Shown here: piece after piece, positions 55,588-64,000 of the stretch
Layout: every line of letters starts with the position of its first letter
Numbering within the stretch: position 1 is the first letter of the stretch
Assembly: GCA_036785705.1 (NCBI GenBank)
Contig: JAWUZG010000005.1
Coordinates: 62,001 to 126,000 of the forward strand
Direction: 5' to 3'
Length of the DNA: 64,000 nt
Source of the DNA: Acanthornis magna
Lineage: Eukaryota; Chordata; Aves; Passeriformes; Acanthizidae
Translations under genes and position numbers: made by a program
Notes under the pieces: generated by a model
What the model saw: only the letters and a program-made list of their open reading frames with translations
Databases searched by the model: none
What the model was told of the DNA's origin: nothing

Positions 55588-57183
55588 ATGGAGTGCTGGA
55601 TGTTCCTGGTCCTTGCTTTGAGATTCCTCATTCAGTACCCGCAGCCCGTGGGCGACGGTTTGGATGAGGAGACACTGCGTCTGCACCTGGAGGTGCGTGC
55701 AAAGCGCCTGGAAGAGGAGAGGATTCGGCTGGAACGGACGTTGGAGCAGCTCAGACAGATGCAGAGTGGCAGGGCCTGGGGAGACCTGCTCTGGTCTCCC
55801 TTGCAGCACTGGCAGCTCTGGGCATTTGCTGTGCTCCTGGTCCTTCTCTTGGCTGTCTGGTTTATGTGGAGGAAAAGGAGCCTGAGAAGAGAGGAGCATG
55901 AAGAAGAAAACGATGGTGCAAATGAAGAGGAAGTGAGAAATATGGATGCAAATGAAGAAGAAGAGGTAGGAAATGAAGAGGAAGTCATCAATGAGGCTGC
56001 AAATGCAGAGAACAACGAAGTCGCAAATGAAGTCGCAGTAGAAGACCATGATGCTGATGATAACATTGGAAGGATTGTAATGGAGCGCATCCAGTGGCCT
56101 GCCCGGAACCTGCGGACAGGCTGTGAGTGGACACATATGCTGGTAGACTATTTCATCTATTACTCTGGATGCGCCGAGTCAAACAGTTTCTACCCAGTGC
56201 TGCAGCAAGCCATCCCGGTGGGCAGTGCCTTTGAAGGTTGGAGTCCCCGTGAGGAGGATGTTGAATATCAATTTCTTGTACCCATGACTCCTCCCCGAGG
56301 GCACTCCTTCCACCTGGAGCTGTCCACTGCGAGGCAGAGGCACCTTAGGCATTTCTGTGTCCGTGTGGAGCTGGAGTGCACCTGCAGCAGAAAGCGGCGG
56401 CGTAAGAACATGCTGTGCTTCCTCCACCAGCCCGAGGAGGAGCTGAGGAGGAATCGAGATCCCAGCCTCCTTCGCACCCTGTGCACTGACTCCTACCTTG
56501 ATGTGGAGAAAACAGGCTGCTGGTTCTACCAACTGATGAGGGCAACCTGGCCAGCATTGCCTCGCTCACACAATTGGCATTTAGTGCCGCTGCCCTCCAG
56601 ACGCTCCTGCCAAATCAAGGTGACCAACGGCAGCGAATCCTTCCGCATTGAGCTGATGTTTGGGGTGCAGCGAGGCGACTCAGACATCTTCGTTACCAGC
56701 CAGTCTGGAGAGCCCTACACCCTAACAACAGCCTGGCTTGAGTCCTACGCCGTGGCAGAGATGAAGTTCTTCAGGCACATCGCCAGGTATGCTCCCCCTG
56801 AGAGTGTGCACCTCAAATGCCTGCAGTTCTTCACACAACTTCAGCTGGGCCTAGGCTTTTACACCTATATCATAAAGACCATTGTCATGCACCTGCTGAA
56901 TGTCCTACCCGAGTCACAGTGGTGCAGGAGATATTTCGTCAAGCGAATTTTGGATATCAGAAGGGAGCTGCGCGTTAGCCTGAAAAGAAAATGCCTCAAT
57001 CACTTTATTCTGGGCAACCAGAGGCTTCCTCTGGGGATCAATTTGCCCCAGGATGTCCAAATGGCTGACACATTCAATCTCTTCCATCACCTGGCGACGG
57101 ATCCTGTTGCCCACTCCTGTGCCATGAGTGATTACCGCATTCTGAAAGAGCGGCTCAGAAGAATCCTTGACATTGACAACTGA
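55588..57183 (+). CDS. ITPRIPL1: ITPRIPL1-like membrane protein, copy 13 (intact frame, R311C)
   Basis: The frame is complete. C311 (TGC for CGC) is unique and replaces the Arg of TGRWFYQL in the Mab-21-like domain, a motif that is otherwise invariant in the window, so this copy may be functionally impaired. M492 and A503 tie it to copy 12, as does the synonymous GCT for Ala89. Both unusual codons, at 311 and 492, are CpG transitions. Copies 12 and 13 thus form a pair, and copy 13 shows what copy 12 would look like without the insertions. Confidence 0.86.
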   Translation: MECWMFLVLALRFLIQYPQPVGDGLDEETLRLHLEVRAKRLEEERIRLERTLEQLRQMQSGRAWGDLLWSPLQHWQLWAFAVLLVLLLAVWFMWRKRSLRREEHEEENDGANEEEVRNMDANEEEEVGNEEEVINEAANAENNEVANEVAVEDHDADDNIGRIVMERIQWPARNLRTGCEWTHMLVDYFIYYSGCAESNSFYPVLQQAIPVGSAFEGWSPREEDVEYQFLVPMTPPRGHSFHLELSTARQRHLRHFCVRVELECTCSRKRRRKNMLCFLHQPEEELRRNRDPSLLRTLCTDSYLDVEKTGCWFYQLMRATWPALPRSHNWHLVPLPSRRSCQIKVTNGSESFRIELMFGVQRGDSDIFVTSQSGEPYTLTTAWLESYAVAEMKFFRHIARYAPPESVHLKCLQFFTQLQLGLGFYTYIIKTIVMHLLNVLPESQWCRRYFVKRILDIRRELRVSLKRKCLNHFILGNQRLPLGINLPQDVQMADTFNLFHHLATDPVAHSCAMSDYRILKERLRRILDIDN

Positions 57184-57958
57184 AAGAGGTTCTCCTGCAC
57201 AGGGCTGTGCTTGTGATGCTGGCAGCTGGCGTCAGAGAACCAGCTCCTAGTACAGATCTTGTCCTTCAAGGAGAAGAGGATGCGTGCAGAGACTCTGGCA
57301 AAGGTCCCACAGCCTCTCCTGCTGCCTCAGCAGCTGGAGGGCCACAGGAGGGTTTACTCTACCTCCTCGTATCATTCCGTTTTCCAAAACAAGTCACCCA
57401 GACTGGCATGAAACCCTACTGGCATATGAACTTTCCCACTCCTAGGAATGCAAATGAAGAGAGCACATGCCTTCCACGCATGGCCAAAGTCACCAAACCC
57501 ATCCTGTGCCATGCTACTGTTCCAGCCCTTTGAGAAGGGCCAAACATTACAGGATGAAGGAAGTGGGAATGTGGGGCAGAAAATGACCAGAAACCAGGGA
57601 AAAATAGACTGAGAGGAAAAACTAGCTCTGTTTGCCCACGATCAGACAATGGGCTGTGCCTCTCCTTTTCCCCGGAAAGGACACCTTTATGTCAGCATTG
57701 TACCAATTGTGTTGGAGCTGACCTGAAATCTTGTATAGATAAGTATCTAGATGTCTATTTCCTAGATTAATAATATAATGTATACATATTATATATTCTA
57801 TAGTTCATTAGTTATCATATAAAATATTAAAATAAAACAAAACCATATACTAAAATAAATAATATCAAAAGTAAGAAATATGTAATTAGTATATCAAGAT
57901 AAATAATAATGATAAATATTGGAAGATGTAAATACAATTAAAGAATAACAATATAGCA

Positions 57959-58175
57959 CGTATTTAGTGTTGTCACTCTCTGTTGGGACACATAGTAACG
58001 CTCTTAGTGCATTTATGTCTGGAAAGATTTCAATGAAATAGATCTATTTATTGCCCAGATAACACATATATCAGATATTACATCTTTAATCTTATTTTTG
58101 TATGCAAGTAAAGCCGTATCTAGTGTCACTCTCTGTTGGGACACATAGTAATGCTCTAGAGTTAGTGCATTTATG
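57959..58175 (+). repeat. 60-bp direct repeat pair in the AT-rich 3' UTR, unit 13
   Basis: Both members read CACTCTCTGTT, as in units 11 and 12. Confidence 0.83.
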
Positions 58176-58209
58176 AGTGGCAAGCCTGAAAATGCTTTGC
58201 TCTTGCTTC

Positions 58210-58215
58210 AATAAA
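58210..58215 (+). terminator. Poly(A) signal AATAAA, copy 13
   Basis: AATAAA with the GT-rich element downstream; GGAGTTGTG follows, as in units 3, 4 and 14. Confidence 0.65.
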
Positions 58216-58391
58216 ATGCAACATTGCAGAATGTGGATGGTGCAAGCCTTTCTTGATGTCAGCCAGACCTATGAGTAAATCTCAGGAGTTGTGAATCTGG
58301 CCTGGTGAACAGGCTCGTTGAACTCAAGCAAACTTGCAGTGCTGAAGTGGTTCTAATCAGAACTTAAGCCCAGCTGCCAGGGGCCGCTGTG

Positions 58392-58766
58392 ATCTCAGAA
58401 TCACAGAGCGCCTGGTCTTGGAAGGCTCCTTGCAAATGCTCTTGTTGCAAGCCTGCTGCCATGGGCAGGGACACCTTGCGCTAGGCCAGGTTGCTCCAAG
58501 GCGCATGCAGCCTGGCCTGGAACGCTGCCAGCCATGGGGCAGCCACAGCTTCTGTGGGCAGCGTGGGCCAGGGCCTCAGCAGCCTCAGAGGCCAGAATTC
58601 CTTCCACACCTGCGGCCTAAGCCCTAAGTGGCGTCAGCGGGAAGCCACTGTCCCTGGGGCTGTCCCTGCAGGCCCTTGCAAACAGCCCCTGCGCAGGTCT
58701 CTTGGGCTCCCTTCAGGCACTGAAAGGCCACCGCAGGAAGGTGCCCCCGCAGAAGGCCTTGGAGAG
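58392..58766 (-). mobile_element. CR1 LINE 3'-region fragment, unit 13
   Basis: Unchanged CR1 piece; no unit-specific difference noticed. Confidence 0.8.
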
Positions 58767-59487
58767 CACTGGGGGCCAGCAGTGCCACCATCGGGGCAGC
58801 AAGCAGGGCCTGGCGCGGCCGTCGGGGCGGGAGGGCACAGGGCACAGGGCGCTGAGGCCCTGCCAGCCGCAGCAGGGAGCCTTGGGCTGCGGCCGGCAGA
58901 CAGCCACCCACGGGAGATGCGTGCAGCAGCAAGGACGCAGGGCTTCTGATGTGTTAGAAAGCAGAGAAGAGCTTGAGAATGGCCACGCGAGGATCAGGGT
59001 GTCTCCCTGTGCGGAAAAACAATGCGACAGCAGAGGTTTATGGGTGGAAAAGACACAGAGGAGTCCTGTACCTTGAATGGAAGAAAGGGGAGAGGCCATG
59101 GGGCATTTCCTATGGGATCTCTCACACTGTTGGAGGACACAGCCTCCTTTTTATCCTCATTTCCCTGGTGCATCACTTTCCTCCTTCCCCCATTGGCTGA
59201 GGTACATGGCAGGTGCAGATTTCCCAAATTGCCTTTCTTTTGCCCCTTCTAAAATGCAGCCTCTTCTTTTTCTCTTTTTTTCTTTTTAATATATCTAACC
59301 AAACACTATTCACAATTCTGCTAAGACTTTATTGTTTTTCTCTAAGTTCAGGAATTTAACATGGCCATGGCTGAGCAACAGTCTGTGCCCAGGGAAATGG
59401 CTGAGTCAGCAGCCTCAGAAAGATTCCAAAGTCATGTGGATTTGGCATTCGGGGCCCTGGCTGATTGGTGCAGAAGGCAATGGTAGG

Positions 59488-59629
59488 TTTGAGGTTGGAC
59501 TGTGTGATCTTCATGGTCTTTTCCAACCTTGTTGACTGCGAGATTTCAGTGTAGCTCAGCTAGTGTGGAGTCAAGGCTTGAACTCAATGGTCCTCAAGGG
59601 TGTCTTCCAGCATGGATCTCTATGAGATT
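59488..59629 (+). mobile_element. Two CR1-like 3' tails in tandem, unit 13
   Basis: The first tail has a unit-specific change (GATCTTCATGGTC for GATCTTCAGGGTC). This is the last occurrence of the tails, because unit 14 ends before reaching them. Confidence 0.6.
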
Positions 59630-59800
59630 GCCAACGGAGGGCAGCTGGTAAGAAAGACAAAAGAAGGAGCAAAGGAAGTTCTTTGAAGAAGGTTCCCTCA
59701 AAGGCAGCCTTAAGCAGTACAGCAGGGCCACTGGGAGCGGCTGAGCTGGGGTGGGGACAAAGAGCGCGGCTGGCCTGGCTGTGATGTGCTGTGGCACCTG

Positions 59801-59885
59801 TGACATCACGGGGGACGTGTGACAATGGGGGCAGCCATAAAAGGCCCCAGCAGGCAACGCTGCCCCGGCAGAGCCCGGGCAAGTG
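59801..59885 (+). promoter_or_regulatory. Core promoter and noncoding exon 1, copy 14
   Basis: CRE-like TGACATCA at 59801-59808, ATAAAAGG at 59837-59844, donor at 59886, intron 59886-60187 with seven CTG units. Confidence 0.68.
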
Positions 59886-60190
59886 GTGAGTGCACACGTG
59901 GTGGGGAGGCTGGGCTGGACAAGGGCTGGGGCGGGAGCGCTGCACCCGGGGGTGGGTTCTCCCCGTGCGTGCAGGGACAGCCCCTCCCGGGGGAACCTTG
60001 GGCAGGGCACAGTGCTGCTGCTGCTGCTGCTGCTGGGGCAGTGGGACAGGCCTTGCTTCCTGCCAGCTCTCTGGGGCCCTTTCCTTCCTGCTCTCGCCTG
60101 ACCCCTGTCATTCCCACCCCTGCTGCCCCTGCGGCCAGCTGCCTCCCTGCCAGCCCCACTCAAGGCCTTCTCTCCATGCTCCTGCAGACC

Positions 60191-61786
60191 ATGGAGTGCT
60201 GGATGTTCCTGGTCCTTGCTTTGAGATTCCTCATTCAGTACCCGCAGCCCGTGGGCGACGGTTTGGATGAGGAGACACTGCGTCTGCACCTGGAGGTGCG
60301 TGCAAAGCGCCTGGAAGAGGAGAGGATTCGGCTGGAACGGACGTTGGAGCAGCTCAGACAGATGCAGAGTGGCAGGGCCTGGGGAGACCTGCTCTGGTCT
60401 CCCTTGCAGCACTGGCAGCTCTGGGCATTTGCTGTGCTCCTGGTCCTTCTCTTGGCCGTCTGGTTTATGTGGAGGAAAAGGAGCCTGAGAAGAGAGGAGC
60501 ATGAAGAAGAAAACGATGGTGCAAATGAAGAGGAAGTGAGAAATATGGATGCAAATGAAGAAGAAGAGGTAGGAAATGAAGAGGAAGTCATCAATGAGGC
60601 TGCAAATGCAGAGAACAACGAAGTCGCAAATGAAGTCGCAGTAGAAGACCATGATGCTGATGATAACATTGGAAGGATTGTAATGGAGCGCATCCAGTGG
60701 CCTGCACGGAACCTGCGGACAGGCTGTGAGTGGACACATATGCTGGTAGACTATTTCATCTATTACTCTGGATGCGCCGAGTCAAACAGTTTCTACCCAG
60801 TGCTGCAGCAAGCCATCCCGGTGGGCAGTGCCTTTGAAGGTTGGAGTCCCCGTGAGGAGGATGTTGAATATCAATTTCTTGTACCCATGACTCCTCCCCG
60901 AGGGCACTCCTTCCACCTGGAGCTGTCCACTGCGAGGCAGAGGCACCTTAGGCATTTCTGTGTCCGTGTGGAGCTGGAGTGCACCTGCAGCAGAAAGCGG
61001 CGGCGTAAGAACATGCTGTGCTTCCTCCACCAGCCCGAGGAGGAGCTGAGGAGGAATCGAGATCCCAGCCTCCTTCGCACCCTGTGCACTGACTCCTACC
61101 TTGATGTGGAGAAAACAGGCCGCTGGTTCTACCAACTGATGAGGGCAACCTGGCCAGCATTGCCTCGCTCACACAATTGGCATTTAGTGCCGCTGCCCTC
61201 CAGACGCTCCTGCCAAATCAAGGTGACCAACGGCAGCGAATCCTTCCGCATTGAGCTGATGTTTGGGGTGCAGCGAGGCGACTCAGACATCTTCGTTACC
61301 AGCCAGTCTGGAGAGCCCTACACCCTAACAACAGCCTGGCTTGAGTCCTACGCCGTGGCAGAGATGAAGTTCTTCAGGCACATCGCCAGGTATGCTCCCC
61401 CTGAGAGTGTGCACCTCAAATGCCTGCAGTTCTTCACACAACTTCAGCTGGGCCTAGGCTTTTACACCTATATCATAAAGACCATTGTCATGCACCTGCT
61501 GAATGTCCTACCCGAGTCACAGTGGTGCAGGAGATATTTCGTCAAGCGAATTTTGGATATCAGAAGGGAGCTGCGCGTTAGCCTGAAAAGAAAATGCCTC
61601 AATCACTTTATTCTGGGCAACCAGAGGCTTCCTCTGGGGATCAATTTGCCCCAGGATGTCCAAACGGCTGACACATTCAATCTCTTCCATCACCTGGCGA
61701 CGGATCCTGTTGCCCACTCCTGTGCCATGAGTGATTACCGCATTCTGAAAGAGCGGCTCAGAAGAATCCTTGACATTGACAACTGA
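60191..61786 (+). CDS. ITPRIPL1: ITPRIPL1-like membrane protein, copy 14 (intact, 531 aa, last in array)
   Basis: The frame is complete and encodes the consensus protein of copies 6, 7, 9 and 10 (Q281, R353, T492, A503, C511), although Ala172 is GCA as in copies 1-3, 8 and 11. As the terminal unit it has gathered more private noncoding changes than the inner ones: CCCAGATTGGC at about 62001, GATTTTAATG at about 62630, CAGGGCAAAGGG at about 63441, CCCCGGTGC at about 63767 and GAGGCACATGG at about 63803. That fits reduced homogenisation at an array edge. Confidence 0.88.
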   Translation: MECWMFLVLALRFLIQYPQPVGDGLDEETLRLHLEVRAKRLEEERIRLERTLEQLRQMQSGRAWGDLLWSPLQHWQLWAFAVLLVLLLAVWFMWRKRSLRREEHEEENDGANEEEVRNMDANEEEEVGNEEEVINEAANAENNEVANEVAVEDHDADDNIGRIVMERIQWPARNLRTGCEWTHMLVDYFIYYSGCAESNSFYPVLQQAIPVGSAFEGWSPREEDVEYQFLVPMTPPRGHSFHLELSTARQRHLRHFCVRVELECTCSRKRRRKNMLCFLHQPEEELRRNRDPSLLRTLCTDSYLDVEKTGRWFYQLMRATWPALPRSHNWHLVPLPSRRSCQIKVTNGSESFRIELMFGVQRGDSDIFVTSQSGEPYTLTTAWLESYAVAEMKFFRHIARYAPPESVHLKCLQFFTQLQLGLGFYTYIIKTIVMHLLNVLPESQWCRRYFVKRILDIRRELRVSLKRKCLNHFILGNQRLPLGINLPQDVQTADTFNLFHHLATDPVAHSCAMSDYRILKERLRRILDIDN

Positions 61787-62561
61787 AAGAGGTTCTCCTG
61801 CACAGGGCTGTGCTTGTGATGCTGGCAGCTGGCGTCAGAGAACCAGCTCCTAGTACAGATCTTGTCCTTCAAGGAGAAGAGGATGCGTGCAGAGACTCTG
61901 GCAAAGGTCCCACAGCCTCTCCTGCTGCCTCAGCAGCTGGAGGGCCACAGGAGGGTTTACTCTACCTCCTCGTATCATTCCGTTTTCCAAAACAAGTCAC
62001 CCAGATTGGCATGAAACCCTACTGGCATATGAACTTTCCCACTCCTAGGAATGCAAATGAAGAGAGCACATGCCTTCCACGCATGGCCAAAGTCACCAAA
62101 CCCATCCTGTGCCATGCTACTGTTCCAGCCCTTTGAGAAGGGCCAAACATTACAGGATGAAGGAAGTGGGAATGTGGGGCAGAAAATGACCAGAAACCAG
62201 GGAAAAATAGACTGAGAGGAAAAACTAGCTCTGTTTGCCCACGATCAGACAATGGGCTGTGCCTCTCCTTTTCCCCGGAAAGGACACCTTTATGTCAGCA
62301 TTGTACCAATTGTGTTGGAGCTGACCTGAAATCTTGTATAGATAAGTATCTAGATGTCTATTTCCTAGATTAATAATATAATGTATACATATTATATATT
62401 CTATAGTTCATTAGTTATCATATAAAATATTAAAATAAAACAAAACCATATACTAAAATAAATAATATCAAAAGTAAGAAATATGTAATTAGTATATCAA
62501 GATAAATAATAATGATAAATATTGGAAGATGTAAATACAATTAAAGAATAACAATATAGCA

Positions 62562-62778
62562 CGTATTTAGTGTTGTCACTGTCTGTTGTGACACATAGTA
62601 ACGCTCTTAGTGCATTTATGTCTGGAAAGATTTTAATGAAATAGATCTATTTATTGCCCAGATAACACATATATCAGATATTACATCTTTAATCTTATTT
62701 TTGTATGCAAGTAAAGCCGTATCTAGTGTCACTCTCTGTTGGGACACATAGTAATGCTCTAGAGTTAGTGCATTTATG
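62562..62778 (+). repeat. 60-bp direct repeat pair in the AT-rich 3' UTR, unit 14
   Basis: The first member reads CACTGTCTGTTGTGACA as in units 8 and 9; the second reads CACTCTCTGTT. The CAAAA deletion of units 8 and 9 is absent. Confidence 0.83.
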
Positions 62779-62812
62779 AGTGGCAAGCCTGAAAATGCTT
62801 TGCTCTTGCTTC

Positions 62813-62818
62813 AATAAA
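62813..62818 (+). terminator. Poly(A) signal AATAAA, copy 14
   Basis: AATAAA with the GT-rich element downstream, about 1.03 kb after the stop at 61786. Confidence 0.65.
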
Positions 62819-62994
62819 ATGCAACATTGCAGAATGTGGATGGTGCAAGCCTTTCTTGATGTCAGCCAGACCTATGAGTAAATCTCAGGAGTTGTGAATC
62901 TGGCCTGGTGAACAGGCTCGTTGAACTCAAGCAAACTTGCAGTGCTGAAGTGGTTCTAATCAGAACTTAAGCCCAGCTGCCAGGGGCCGCTGTG

Positions 62995-63369
62995 ATCTCA
63001 GAATCACAGAGCGCCTGGTCTTGGAAGGCTCCTTGCAAATGCTCTTGTTGCAAGCCTGCTGCCATGGGCAGGGACACCTTGCGCTAGGCCAGGTTGCTCC
63101 AAGGCGCATGCAGCCTGGCCTGGAACGCTGCCAGCCATGGGGCAGCCACAGCTTCTGTGGGCAGCGTGGGCCAGGGCCTCAGCAGCCTCAGAGGCCAGAA
63201 TTCCTTCCACACCTGCGGCCTAAGCCCTAAGTGGCGTCAGCGGGAAGCCACTGTCCCTGGGGCTGTCCCTGCAGGCCCTTGCAAACAGCCCCTGCGCAGG
63301 TCTCTTGGGCTCCCTTCAGGCACTGAAAGGCCACCGCAGGAAGGTGCCCCCGCAGAAGGCCTTGGAGAG
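62995..63369 (-). mobile_element. CR1 LINE 3'-region fragment, unit 14
   Basis: The CR1 piece is unchanged. In the spacer after it the unit reads TGTGCAGAAAAAC at about 63612, shared only with unit 5. Confidence 0.8.
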
Positions 63370-63818
63370 CACTGGGGGCCAGCAGTGCCACCATCGGGGC
63401 AGCAAGCAGGGCCTGGCGCGGCCGTCGGGGCGGGAGGGCACAGGGCAAAGGGCGCTGAGGCCCTGCCAGCCGCAGCAGGGAGCCTTGGGCTGCGGCCGGC
63501 AGACAGCCACCCACGGGAGATGCGTGCAGCAGCAAGGACGCAGGGCTTCTGATGTGTTAGAAAGCAGAGAAGAGCTTGAGAATGGCCACGCGAGGATCAG
63601 GGTGTCTCCCTGTGCAGAAAAACAATGCGACAGCAGAGGTTTATGGGTGGAAAAGACACAGAGGAGTCCTGTACCTTGAATGGAAGAAAGGGGAGAGGCC
63701 ATGGGGCATTTCCTATGGGATCTCTCACACTGTTGGAGGACACAGCCTCCTTTTTATCCTCATTTCCCCGGTGCATCACTTTCCTCCTTCCCCCATTGGC
63801 TGAGGCACATGGAAGGTG

Positions 63819-64000
63819 TCACAGGTCTATTTTCCAGGTATTGAGCAGTTCTTTCCAAAGTCTTACTACCTTTAAGAGCCGTTTAAATATTCATTTTCTG
63901 GTTGAACTTGCATGCTGTGTAGGTTCTTCCGAGTGCTCCAGGGTATTATTAGCTCCTCCAAAATCATCTTCCTACCAGACACTTTGCTAGATCTGGCCAC
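63819..64000. other. Unique right flank of the array
   Basis: After CATGGAAGGTG the sequence stops matching the unit (which continues CAGATTTCCCAAATTGCC) and becomes unrelated, moderately AT-rich DNA. I see no gene, RNA or recognisable repeat in these 182 bases. The last unit therefore lacks the distal spacer, the CR1 tails and any following promoter. Confidence 0.75.

Larger units (their letters stand above)
1..63818 (+). repeat. Head-to-tail tandem array of 14 ITPRIPL1-like gene units (about 4.6 kb each)
   Basis: The same unit recurs fourteen times in one orientation. Taking the ACGGGGGACG just upstream of the TATA-like box as phase zero, units begin at 1, 4601, 9201, 13805, 18408, 23011, 27609, 32207, 36804, 41402, 46000, 50598, 55205 and 59808. 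Unit lengths are 4600, 4600, 4604, 4603, 4603, 4598, 4598, 4597, 4598, 4598, 4598, 4607 and 4603 bp; the last unit is cut short at about 63818. Length differences are explained by small indels: CTG number in the intron, a 5-bp deletion in units 6-10, 1-bp frameshifts in copies 8, 11 and 12, and a 6-bp deletion in unit 11. Units look more than 99% identical by eye. Boundaries are arbitrary in phase and the left end lies outside the window. Confidence 0.97.

Noticed and set aside
1..63818. Higher-order repeat of three units, suggested by the frameshift in copies 8 and 11
   Set aside because: Units 9 and 12, and 10 and 13, do not match as pairs: 9 and 10 have the CAAAA deletion that 12 and 13 lack, and 12 and 13 have M492. 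Only part of copy 8 recurs in copy 11.

Overview
The window is eukaryotic and almost certainly avian. It is one head-to-tail tandem array of about 4.6 kb units, each carrying one gene that I recognise as ITPRIPL1-like (inositol 1,4,5-trisphosphate receptor-interacting protein-like 1; Mab-21 / cGAS-like fold family). The avian call rests on CR1 LINE relics in every unit, including a minus-strand piece with the typical CR1 3' segment and plus-strand CR1 3' tails. It is also supported by the ITPRIPL1-like protein type, which is commonly multi-copy in birds, passerines especially (family knowledge, not tested here).

There are fourteen gene copies, all on the + strand, with coding starts at 381, 4981, 9584, 14188, 18791, 23394, 27992, 32590, 37187, 41785, 46383, 50984, 55588 and 60191. 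Every unit has the same layout: a CRE-like TGACATCA and a TATA-like ATAAAAGG; a short noncoding exon 1; an intron of about 300 bp holding a CTG run; one coding exon of 531 codons; a 3' UTR of about 1 kb with an AT-rich island and a 60-bp direct repeat; an AATAAA poly(A) signal; a minus-strand CR1 fragment; an unrecognised spacer; and two plus-strand CR1 tails just upstream of the next promoter. By eye the units differ at only a handful of positions each. The left end of the window cuts into the promoter of copy 1, so the array probably continues to the left. The right end of the array is visible: similarity stops at about 63818 and 182 bp of unrelated sequence follow.

Eleven copies are intact. 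Copies 8 and 11 share the same 1-bp deletion, which truncates the protein just before the Mab-21-like domain. Copy 12 is broken by a 1-bp insertion that is one of six such insertions in 1.3 kb, a pattern that looks more like consensus error than decay. Shared variants are distributed as a mosaic (copies 3 and 5 share a 3' UTR haplotype that copy 4 lacks; copies 6-10 share a 5-bp deletion; copies 8 and 11 share the frameshift), which suggests unequal crossing-over and gene conversion.

The predicted protein is a single-pass membrane protein: N-terminal signal sequence, short coiled coil, one transmembrane helix, acidic Glu/Asn repeat and a C-terminal Mab-21-like domain. Each copy has its own promoter and poly(A) signal, so the array could work as a dosage amplifier of nearly one protein. 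What it does in this bird cannot be told from sequence.
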